In this document: piece by piece, positions 9,201 to 15,611 of the stretch | Position numbering within the stretch: position 1 is the first letter of the stretch | Layout of the letters: each line of letters begins with the position of its first letter | Source: Nitrospirota bacterium | GTDB lineage: Bacteria; Nitrospirota; Nitrospiria; Nitrospirales; Nitrospiraceae | Direction: 5' to 3' | Length of the DNA stretch: 64,000 nucleotides | Assembly (NCBI GenBank): GCA_026387665.1 | Contig: JAPLLG010000003.1 | Span: 62,001-126,000, forward strand | Program-made: the position numbers and the translations under genes | Notes under the pieces: model-generated | What the model was told of the DNA's origin: nothing | Databases searched by the model: none | Seen by the model: the letters and a program-made list of their open reading frames with translations, nothing else

Positions 9201-9483
9201 GCTCTTCCTAGCGCCTGAGTGGAAGCAGCAGATTTCTCGCTCCACCTTCGACGCGGGCCTCTGGACCAGTCACACGGGGGACATGATCCGAGAAACCCTC
9301 TCCACCTTGATTCAAGGGATCGCGAATAGAGCATTCTTCATCCTGCCAGACGGTTATTGCGACTATTGCGAATTTTCCGGCGCCTGCCGTCGCCACGATG
9401 CGATGGTCTGGTGGCGCTCCTACCGGTCGCCCCAGGCCAAGGTGTTACGCAAATTGAGAAAGCAGAAGATCAACGATGAGTGA
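6283..9483 (+). CDS. addB: AddB-like helicase-nuclease subunit
   Basis: Partner of the next gene in an AddAB-type recombination machine that resects double-strand breaks. It has 1066 aa. The C-terminal third is a PD-(D/E)XK nuclease of the RecB family, with the catalytic lysine in IVDYKFKQG near residue 926. It is framed by the four-cysteine iron-sulfur signature of AddB: one Cys in ATCPFQYF near 770 and three in CDYCEFSGAC near 1026-1034. The N-terminal UvrD-like region keeps inactive helicase motifs, for example VIVPSASL and MGMNEKLFPR. A clear Walker A GxxGxGKT is absent at the N-terminus (TGPFNPVLEH there), so ATPase activity here is doubtful, as in RexB-like subunits. It overlaps addA by 8 nt. 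No strong ribosome binding site is visible. Confidence 0.85.
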   Translation: MLRIVTGPFNPVLEHELVEDIRRCKSDDPFAPLAVIVPSASLVEQLKQSLARHEPRSFLNIHFLTFHQLALRLRDDLAALPGSSQEPPLQLVDDFFFEQLVRQVVKRNLPGLEPLARLPASPGTWKGLWATVRDLKDAVVAPTMGLKALTEEVFEEEDRDWLRSLFTLHAAVMEACRSLRVGSPDDLAASLDRDLSGAPFLKGLHRLFYYGFYDLSQVQLSFFESVVRAVPATVYFPLQDRPAYFFARQFFERHLLPLAETHEDRSGEGDRTAIAELVELSVMNVIGVEEELARVCREILTLVEVNNYRFDEIGVVARTLEPYQARLQSVFDRHLVPFTTTAGKPLSREPLVKTLLRLASLPLNDFDRGAMLDVVTSPFYQAGGDGSTSVNFRPDLWRSLVYTLGITKGEAEWKRLGEPASSSILRDAGAESDKDDQPTAGTGEIAQLAYLWELVSRLIQDCRALPAHGSVGTLTDAFQSLLQSHIHVPGLFESSSSESAEQTDLTKVGVLIRSSLARLQQLDPLGGSLSWEEWVDLFQRILDETSLPVEEERHQGVQVLDAMTARGRTVRTLFVMGMNEKLFPRYVREDPFLRDRQRVVLESTLGYKIDEKLAGHEEELLLFELLSRSATNRLYLSYQRADEAGRVMAPSSFIAMAVRDQRFIAQQEERVPRRLTQRISEQPSIQDLLPAEELALGCLMQGQDALPVLDAVGRDLLLVEQGLATLKTIERESPELGPFDGMVGAPAPISSSAKERSFSPTSLERYATCPFQYFADKVLKLEPVRRIQEDHLPPLMLGTLVHESLRVSYERLLSLQWPDVLLPDVRVQSTVHESVTETFASHAATQGTGHALLWTLACEQVTELVTAAVSSDQEEYLATGFRPVAFEAAAQGVVSLESDASVSLKIHGTLDRVDYRAEPPALRIVDYKFKQGSEISAVDRNLALSAVRGLRLQPPLYASMNLPSLPPATDVQLLFLAPEWKQQISRSTFDAGLWTSHTGDMIRETLSTLIQGIANRAFFILPDGYCDYCEFSGACRRHDAMVWWRSYRSPQAKVLRKLRKQKINDE

Positions 9484-12400
9484 AGCGCTGACACTCACAG
9501 ACTCCCAGGACCGGTTCCTGGCTGAGACCACTTGGGACCGCAATGTCGTCGTCGTGGCAGGAGCCGGGACCGGCAAGACCACGATTCTGGTCAATCGCAT
9601 TCTCAATCTCCTCCTGAGAGAGCCGAACCCTTTGGCCATCACGGAGATCGTGGCCCTCACCTTTACCAACAAGGCTGCCACCGAGATGAAGCAGCGGCTG
9701 CGGGCGCAGCTCCTTCGCCTGACTGATCAGGCAGATGAGCTGATCGAGATCTTCCGGACCCGGTACCATCTCTCAGCTGAGCAAGTCAGCGACCGGGCGC
9801 AGTCAGCGCTGGAGCAGATGGAGAAATCTCAGATCGGCACCCTGCACAGTTTTGCCGCGCACCTCTTGCGCCTCCATCCCATGGAGTCAGGAATAGATCC
9901 ATCTTTTCAAGAGGATGATGGATCTCGCTTCAAGGAACTGTTTCACTCTTGCTGGGATCGCTGGCTGGACGATGAGCTGGGATCGGCCGGGCCACAGCAT
10001 GACCGATGGAGACTGGTGCTGGCTGGAACAGGCCTCGACGATCTCCGGCAGTTTACCGCTGCCCTCGCAGGGGATTTTGTAGACCTGGATGAACTGGAAC
10101 GGCAATGCCGCGCCAGCTCGCTGGAGGGAACCTTGCGTGACTGGATCCTGGCCACTCAGGGCCGAGCCGCCACCATCCTGGCAGAACAGGATCGACCGAA
10201 GAGACGGAAGGCGGAGCAAATGCTCGCCGCAGCGGTACGGTCGCTGGAGCTGTTATTGGAGAAGGGGCCAGCCGGGTTCGAGGACCTCGCGCCGGATGAA
10301 AGGGCCGTACTGGAGAAGGATCTGGGGAAGGCCCCTGCCGGATGGGATGAGGTCACCTTCCAGGAGGCGGATTCGATCATTGGACTGGCACAACAACTCC
10401 TCGCGGTCGACCAGGCCTACTTCCAAGAAGTGATCACGCTGGTGCGCCCCTTCCTGGATCTGGTCCAACGCCGGTTTCTCACCTCCGGGTGGATTGCCTT
10501 CGACGGACTGTTGGCACGGGCCAAAACTCTCTTGCGCGACCATCCATCCGTGCGAGCCAGAATCAAACAGGCCTATCGGGCGATCCTGGTCGATGAGTTT
10601 CAAGACACAGATCCGGTTCAGTACGAGATCATCCTCTACCTCGGTGAGCGGGCTGGCAGCCATCAGACCGCCTGGCATGAGGTGGATCTGGAGCCTGGTA
10701 AATTGTTTATCGTGGGGGACCCCAAGCAATCGATCTATGCCTTCCGTCGAGCCGACATTGAAGCCTTCGAGCGGGTGGTGGAGAAAATTCGAGCAGGAGG
10801 GGGAGGTATCTATTCCCTGGTGACGAACTTTCGCAGCGACGGGGCCGTGCTCGATGTGGTGAATAATGTCTTCGACCGGCTCTTCTATCCGACCGAACAT
10901 GTGCAGCCGGCCAATGAACGGCTGGCTGTCAGGCCGCAACGGAAACCTGAAGTCTCAGTCTCCGGAGCGCAGCTTCGCCTCGTGACGCCGGGAGAGGAGG
11001 ATGAGGAGTTCGATGTGCAGGCTGCGACCAGGGCTGAGGCGGAAGCGCTGGCTCGCTGGCTGAAGGAGGAACTCCTCGCAAGCACGACCGTCACGGATCG
11101 CGAGCGACGGGAAGGGCCGCTGCAACCGGGCCATATCGCCTTGATCTTTAGAAAATTGACCCAGGCCCAGGTCTACCTCGATGCCCTGCGCCGGTACGAC
11201 ATTGCCTATATCACCGACGGGGAAAAACATTTTTATCGGCGGCAGGAAATTATCGACTTGGTCAATCTGCTCCGGGTCATCGACAACCCGCACGATACGA
11301 TTGCGCTGGTCGGCATCTTGCGCTCACCCCTGGGAGGTCTGGCGGACCGGGATCTCCTGGCCCTCCAGCAGATCGAGGGATTGGACTATCAGCAACGGGA
11401 ACTGTTGTCTGCCTGGAACCATCCTCAAGCGGAACTGGTTGGGCGGCTGTATGAGCGATTGGCAGAACTCCATCAGCTCGCTCCCTTGCGGCCTGTGCCT
11501 GATGCGATCGATCTGATCTTCGATCGATTGCCGGTCCTGGAATTGGCAGCAGCTTCGCTCCATGGTGAGCAAGCAGTAGCCAATTTGCGAAAGACCAGGG
11601 ACATGGCAGAAGCGCTGGCTGATCGCCCCCATCTCACCTTGACCGGGTTCGTGGATCTCATGATGACCAGGGTCTCGGAACAGCCGGATGAGGCGGAAAG
11701 CGCTTTGGCTGAAGAATCGCTGGACGCAGTCCGCGTGTTGACCATCCATAAGGCGAAAGGATTGGAATTTCCTGTCGTCATTTTGCCTGGTCTGCACCAG
11801 AGCTCCAAGAATCTCCGCAAAGGCCCCTCCATCCATCATGATTGGTCGAGCCGGTGCTATAGCCTCCAGATGGGAGGCCGCTCGAATCTCGGCGCCTTGC
11901 TCGTAGACATGAAGATGGCGGCGCGGGAAGAGGCGGAGCAACGTCGGCTCCTCTATGTCGGCATGACCAGGGCGCGCGATCTCTTGGTCTTATCCGGCGG
12001 CCAGACCAGCAAGCCAGGCCATGACACAGTCCTTTCGTTGCTCGGAGAGGCGATGACCGACGAGGCCCTTCCCTCGGAAGACAACCAGATCTGCATCGGT
12101 ACGAGCCGACTTACTCGTGTGATCACGCAAGCCTCTGTGGCAGTGAGACGGCGCAGACAGGAGCCCCTGTCCGCGATGGTCCAGAAGCCGGCTCTTGGTC
12201 CGATTCTCATTCGCCGTCAGGCCAGAAAGGTTGAATGGGAGACTCGTCGCACGACGCCACGACGACTGACCCCTTCAAGCCTCCCGGGACACAAGCCAGA
12301 GACCGTTGCCTCTCGCGCTGGGACAGGGCGCGAGGCAGACCTGTCCAGACTGATCGGAATTTCCGCCCATGCGGTACTCGAGCAGTGGAACTTCACCAGA

Positions 12401-12826
12401 CCTTGCACTGAGATCAGGCCGGTCATCGAGCAGGCCATTCGTCGCACTGTGGCCCGGGACCATCCGGAATTGCTGGCAGCAGTCTCGGAGGAACTTACGG
12501 TACTCTTCGAGAACTTCCTCTCTTCCGAGCCTTACAAAATACTGCAACGGGCAACGGTGCTCGGACGGGAAGTGCCCTTCGTCATGTCTGTAGGCGAGGG
12601 CCAGACGATGGAGGGAGTGATCGATCTGATTTACCGGCTTGACGACAGGATCTGGATTGCCGACTATAAGACTGACGATGTGGCTGCAGAAGGTGTGCCA
12701 TCGCGAGTGAATCGCTACAGGCCTCAAGCGGAAAGTTATGCTCAAGCTGTCGCGAGTTCGTTAGGATTATCGTCTATCTCGTCTCAGTTAATATTTTTAA
12801 GGTCTGGCGTTGCCGTTGATATCTAA
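9476..12826 (+). CDS. addA: AddA-like helicase-nuclease subunit
   Basis: UvrD/Rep superfamily 1A helicase fused to a RecB-type nuclease, the motor subunit of AddAB, 1116 aa. Motifs in order: Walker A AGAGTGKTT (about 28-36), ALTFTNKAA (motif Ia), Walker B DEFQDTDP (about 377), GDPKQSIYAFR (motif III), TIHKAKGLEFP (motif V, about 757) and LLYVGMTRARD (motif VI, about 825). The C-terminal PD-(D/E)XK nuclease has its acid in GVIDLIY and its DYK in IADYKTDD (about 1046-1064). It starts inside the end of addB (8-nt overlap), which implies translational coupling. A TPR lipoprotein gene follows 13 nt later. Confidence 0.92.
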   Translation: MSEALTLTDSQDRFLAETTWDRNVVVVAGAGTGKTTILVNRILNLLLREPNPLAITEIVALTFTNKAATEMKQRLRAQLLRLTDQADELIEIFRTRYHLSAEQVSDRAQSALEQMEKSQIGTLHSFAAHLLRLHPMESGIDPSFQEDDGSRFKELFHSCWDRWLDDELGSAGPQHDRWRLVLAGTGLDDLRQFTAALAGDFVDLDELERQCRASSLEGTLRDWILATQGRAATILAEQDRPKRRKAEQMLAAAVRSLELLLEKGPAGFEDLAPDERAVLEKDLGKAPAGWDEVTFQEADSIIGLAQQLLAVDQAYFQEVITLVRPFLDLVQRRFLTSGWIAFDGLLARAKTLLRDHPSVRARIKQAYRAILVDEFQDTDPVQYEIILYLGERAGSHQTAWHEVDLEPGKLFIVGDPKQSIYAFRRADIEAFERVVEKIRAGGGGIYSLVTNFRSDGAVLDVVNNVFDRLFYPTEHVQPANERLAVRPQRKPEVSVSGAQLRLVTPGEEDEEFDVQAATRAEAEALARWLKEELLASTTVTDRERREGPLQPGHIALIFRKLTQAQVYLDALRRYDIAYITDGEKHFYRRQEIIDLVNLLRVIDNPHDTIALVGILRSPLGGLADRDLLALQQIEGLDYQQRELLSAWNHPQAELVGRLYERLAELHQLAPLRPVPDAIDLIFDRLPVLELAAASLHGEQAVANLRKTRDMAEALADRPHLTLTGFVDLMMTRVSEQPDEAESALAEESLDAVRVLTIHKAKGLEFPVVILPGLHQSSKNLRKGPSIHHDWSSRCYSLQMGGRSNLGALLVDMKMAAREEAEQRRLLYVGMTRARDLLVLSGGQTSKPGHDTVLSLLGEAMTDEALPSEDNQICIGTSRLTRVITQASVAVRRRRQEPLSAMVQKPALGPILIRRQARKVEWETRRTTPRRLTPSSLPGHKPETVASRAGTGREADLSRLIGISAHAVLEQWNFTRPCTEIRPVIEQAIRRTVARDHPELLAAVSEELTVLFENFLSSEPYKILQRATVLGREVPFVMSVGEGQTMEGVIDLIYRLDDRIWIADYKTDDVAAEGVPSRVNRYRPQAESYAQAVASSLGLSSISSQLIFLRSGVAVDI

Positions 12827-12839
12827 CAGGAGGCTGCCA

Positions 12840-13244
12840 ATGAATGTCAGATCGATGAGTCTGTTCCTGCTGTTCTGTCTCACCGCTTGCACCAGTCCGA
12901 TCACGAAACCGCCGACCGTGTTACAGGCTCCCGCGGGCATGCCTTCTGCCATTGTGACGCAATTGGAACGGGGCAACGCCTTATTTGCCGCTCAGAAATG
13001 GGCGGAGGCGGAAGAGGCCTATCGTCAAGCCATTGCGGCCGCGCCGACCTTTGCCGAAGCGCACTATAACCTGGCTACGGTGCTGTATCGGGCAGGCAAC
13101 AAGGTCGAAGCGAAGAAACATTACATGGAGGCGGCGAATCTGGCTCCGGGGAATAAGATCATTTGGGATGCTCCGCCATTTCGCGTGAGCAACTTCAATG
13201 ATGATCTCAGCAAGAAGTCCTATTTGGATGCCAAGCCTCAGTAG
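12840..13244 (+). CDS. TPR-repeat outer-membrane lipoprotein
   Basis: A 134-aa lipoprotein. The signal peptide ends in the lipobox LTAC (about residue 17). Residues 44-110 form about two tetratricopeptide repeats (WAEAEEAYRQAI, FAEAHYNLATVLY, KVEAKKHYMEAA), a protein-protein scaffold. The ATG at 12840 has AGGAGG 6 nt upstream; a longer in-frame start at 12810 lies inside addA and lacks a site. It sits 13 nt after addA and 18 nt before the zincin gene, so it may be in the same transcript without sharing a function. The partner is unknown. Confidence 0.82.
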   Translation: MNVRSMSLFLLFCLTACTSPITKPPTVLQAPAGMPSAIVTQLERGNALFAAQKWAEAEEAYRQAIAAAPTFAEAHYNLATVLYRAGNKVEAKKHYMEAANLAPGNKIIWDAPPFRVSNFNDDLSKKSYLDAKPQ

Positions 13245-13262
13245 CCATCACGAGGAACCAGC

Positions 13263-13649
13263 GTGACAGGATCTCGCCAGCCTTTGACTGTCTCGCCGGA
13301 AGAATTCGACCGATGGATTCAGGAGGCGCTGGCAGGACTGCCTGTCCCATTTGCATCGCTGGCTGACGAGGTCTCTATTGTGGTCGAAGAAGAACCTTCA
13401 GCCGAAGTCCTGCAAGAATTTGAGTTGGAATCGGCAGACGATCTGCTGGGTCTCTATCAGGGAGTCTCGATCGACGAGACGTCCTTCTTTCAGCCTGCCG
13501 GTGAGTTGCCTGCCCGTATCGCTGTCTATCGAGGCCCCATCCTGCGTCTCTGCCGGACAAAGGACGAAGTCATTCACGAGGTCCGCGACACGGTGGTCCA
13601 TGAGCTGGGGCATCATGTCGGGTTGGATGACGAGGATATGCCGTACTAG
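13263..13649 (+). CDS. Zincin-like metallopeptidase family protein
   Basis: A 128-aa protein with the zinc protease motif HELGHHVGLDDED near the C-terminus (about 113-125). This matches the short Zincin_1/DUF1025-like metallopeptidase family, whose members are about 110-130 aa and end soon after HExxHH. The start is GTG at 13263, preceded by GAGGA. The rest contains a conserved LLGLYQGV and RIAVYRGPIL core typical of that family. It has no signal peptide, so it is cytoplasmic. The physiological substrate is not known. It is followed at once by a fragment of the palindromic repeat. Confidence 0.85.
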   Translation: MTGSRQPLTVSPEEFDRWIQEALAGLPVPFASLADEVSIVVEEEPSAEVLQEFELESADDLLGLYQGVSIDETSFFQPAGELPARIAVYRGPILRLCRTKDEVIHEVRDTVVHELGHHVGLDDEDMPY

Positions 13650-13677
13650 CAGGCTGCTGAAAAATGCCGCCAGCTGG
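13650..13677. repeat. Partial copy of the palindromic repeat
   Basis: CAGGCTGCTGAAAAATGCCG and the following CCAGC match the left end of the repeat at 5091. The right half is missing. Like the full copy it starts at the base after a stop codon. The next bases hold a small direct repeat (AACGATGAGC twice, about 21 nt apart). Confidence 0.55.
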
Positions 13678-13723
13678 GAAACGATGAGCGGTGAGCGAGG
13701 AACGATGAGCAAGGAAATCCTTG

Positions 13724-14530
13724 CTAGGCCTGTCGTGATGCGCGGCGTTGATAACCGAGGGCGAGCATGAAAACTCCCACGACGATCATGGGGAGAGACA
13801 GCAGCTGCCCCATCGAAAAGGAGCCCAGGATAAATCCGAGATGGGCATCCGGTTCACGAAAGAGCTCCACGACCATCCGGCAGAGTCCGTAGCCTGCGAT
13901 AAAGCTCCAGAAAATCGTTCCCGGCGGCGGCAGGGCCTTCGCGATGACCCAGAGCAGCGTAAACAAGAGCAGCCCCTCAAGGCCAGCTTCATAGAGCTGC
14001 GACGGATGGCGGCAGGCAGGCCCTCCATGCGGGAACACCATGCACCACTCGACATCGGTCGCGCGACCGTACAACTCTCCATTGATGAAATTGCCGAGCC
14101 GCCCGAACCCCAGCCCGATCGGTGTGGCTGCAGCAGCCAGGTCCGCGATGGTGTAGGAGGGAATATGCTGCCTGCGGCTGAACCAAAAGAGGGCCACGAT
14201 GACGCCCAGCAATCCTCCGTGGAAGGACATGCCCCCTTCCCAGACCGCCAGGATCTTGACCGGATGTTGCACATAGTACGCAAAATTATAAAAGAGCGTA
14301 TAGCCGACCCGCCCCCCGATGAACACCCCGAGGGCGGCCCAGATGACCATATCGTAGACCTGATCCCTGGTAAGGGGCAGGCCCTTCGACTCAACCCTCC
14401 GCACAATCAAAAAATAGGCGCTGGCCAATCCGATCAGGTACATCAAGCCGTACCAGCGAAACTGCAGCGGACCTAGTTCGAAAAAAACCGGGCTGATGTT
14501 GGGATAGGGGATTGCGTGGAACCAGCTCAT
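13724..14530 (-). CDS. lgt: Prolipoprotein diacylglyceryl transferase
   Basis: Adds diacylglycerol from phosphatidylglycerol to the lipobox cysteine of prolipoproteins, the first step of lipoprotein maturation, in the inner membrane. It has 268 aa with about seven hydrophobic helices. The Lgt signature is clear (GRLGNFINGELYGR, about residues 141-154), with the essential Arg and Asn. An N-terminal IPYPNISP motif and a C-terminal ELFREPDAHLGF region are typical. The start is ATG at 14530. It is convergent with the zincin gene. It works upstream of Lnt, and about nine proteins in this window carry lipoboxes or lipoprotein-like signals. Confidence 0.95.
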   Translation of the reverse strand: MSWFHAIPYPNISPVFFELGPLQFRWYGLMYLIGLASAYFLIVRRVESKGLPLTRDQVYDMVIWAALGVFIGGRVGYTLFYNFAYYVQHPVKILAVWEGGMSFHGGLLGVIVALFWFSRRQHIPSYTIADLAAAATPIGLGFGRLGNFINGELYGRATDVEWCMVFPHGGPACRHPSQLYEAGLEGLLLFTLLWVIAKALPPPGTIFWSFIAGYGLCRMVVELFREPDAHLGFILGSFSMGQLLSLPMIVVGVFMLALGYQRRASRQA

Positions 14531-14865
14531 GCATGCCTCATGTGAGAAGTTGGCAGATCATAGGTGAGGCTCCTGTCCATTGCAAGCGAGGGAAGGCTTC
14601 ACGGAAGCTGCTCGTCCTGACCCTTGCCAGGAGCCAGTTTGGGCCTGGTCGATTCCGGAGTTGTTGGTTTTCTGTCACGCCTGTGTCCTGGCCTGTGAGG
14701 AAAAGGCCACCAAAAATTAGGCGATTCTCATCGGGCGGGCAGTCTGGTGAAGAATTGTCCTGCATCTACGCGGTTTCTCCTGTGGCACGTTTACTGCGTA
14801 GGCACAGGGTATGATCGGGCAAGGAACCGGAAGTGCAGCCCTCATTCAACCGTAAGGAGGTTCAC
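14531..14865. other. Intergenic region between lgt and the ytxH-like gene
   Basis: No convincing gene. A 75-codon frame on the minus strand (14538-14765) has neither a ribosome binding site nor protein-like composition. The region holds the sigma-54-like promoter at 14783 and presumably the lgt promoter near its left end. Confidence 0.5.
14783..14798 (+). promoter_or_regulatory. Sigma-54 (RpoN) type promoter
   Basis: TGGCACG, 4 nt, then CTGCG: this matches the -24/-12 consensus TGGCACG-N4-TTGCW at all but two positions, with GG and GC at the required spacing. It lies about 70 nt upstream of the ytxH-like start codon. No enhancer-binding protein gene is adjacent. Confidence 0.5.
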
Positions 14866-15126
14866 ATGTCGGACCAGGGACGTCAGGTGGCAAAGGTCGC
14901 AGCGTTGGTGGCGGGCGGTGCGGTGATCGGAGCGGGGATCGGGCTGCTCTTTGCGCCGCAAACAGGCGCAGAGACCCGTCGCGATGTCGGTCGCTACGCG
15001 AAGAAGGTGCAATTGAAGGCGACGAGGTTGAGCCGGTCGGTGCAATCAGGCGTGAAAGAAGTGATGGATCGCAGCAAGTCTTTGATCCAGCGGGATAGTC
15101 TGCGACCGCAGATCGAAGCAGTCTAG
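14866..15126 (+). CDS. YtxH domain protein
   Basis: An 86-aa protein of the YtxH family, small stress-associated proteins with one glycine-rich hydrophobic helix and a charged helical tail. Here the helix is at about 9-31 (VAALVAGGAVIGAGIGLLFA), followed by the family hallmark APQTGAETRRD and an amphipathic basic tail. The ATG at 14866 has an excellent TAAGGAGG 8 nt upstream; the longer reading frame from 14833 is not needed. A sigma-54-like promoter lies upstream and a hairpin downstream, which suggests a single-gene transcript. The precise function of the family is unknown. Confidence 0.82.
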   Translation: MSDQGRQVAKVAALVAGGAVIGAGIGLLFAPQTGAETRRDVGRYAKKVQLKATRLSRSVQSGVKEVMDRSKSLIQRDSLRPQIEAV

Positions 15127-15158
15127 AGCGATCGCCTCGTCAAGAAATCTGCTTCTCC

Positions 15159-15190
15159 GGCAGTCTGCTCCAGCCATGGGGCAGACTGTC
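15159..15190 (+). terminator. Strong stem-loop downstream of the ytxH-like gene
   Basis: A 13-bp stem (15159-15171 with 15178-15190, two G-T pairs) encloses a 6-nt loop AGCCAT. It lies 33 nt after the stop codon. There is no T-run after it, so it is either a Rho-assisted terminator or a 3' stabilising hairpin. Confidence 0.45.
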
Positions 15191-15286
15191 GGTTCGCCAA
15201 ACCAGCCCTCACCGCGATGTTCCCCTTCAGGCTTGCGGCCCTCCTCTCCTTCGTGGGATTATCCCAACTCCTTGCCAGAGTGGAGA

Positions 15287-15375
15287 GGGGATGTGGCGAA
15301 ATTGGCATACGCACAGGACTTAAAATCCTGAGGTGCGAAAGCACCGTGAGGGTTCAAGCCCCTCCATCCCCACCA
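15287..15375 (+). tRNA. tRNA-Leu (anticodon UAA)
   Basis: A complete class II tRNA: acceptor stem GGGGATG/CATCCCC, a D arm, anticodon stem CAGGA/TCCTG with loop CTTAAAA (anticodon TAA), a long variable arm (GGTGC-GAAA-GCACC) and a T arm GAGGGTTCAAGCCCCTC, with CCA encoded. It reads UUA/UUG codons. Its 3' 58 bp are repeated exactly at 18833, which marks it as an integration site. Confidence 0.95.
15318..15375 (+). repeat. Attachment-site repeat, left copy (in the tRNA-Leu 3' end)
   Basis: These 58 bp, from the anticodon loop to the terminal CCA, are identical to 18833-18890. Identity stops at the base after CCA (C here, T there). This is the usual footprint of tyrosine-recombinase integration into a tRNA gene. 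Confidence 0.85.
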
Positions 15376-15611
15376 CCGTTCACATACTTAGGCTGTGCCT
15401 CTCATATCTCGACTCCTCACCTATCCCCCTGCTTTGCCCTTTAGCTCTTTGATTGCCGCAACTCCCGGCTGGTCATTGTGGTCGAGAGAGTTGAGGGGGG
15501 GGGAGGCAATGCCATACTTGAAGGTTGTACGCGCTAAATATGCTAGCGGACAAGGCCATCATCAAGATGATTCGGGCAGGTGGAGAGCTGGGGCACCACG
15601 AAGATGGAGCT

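Noticed and set aside
14538-14765. Minus-strand 75-codon frame upstream of lgt.
   Set aside because: No start signal, mixed composition, and it spans the presumed promoter region.
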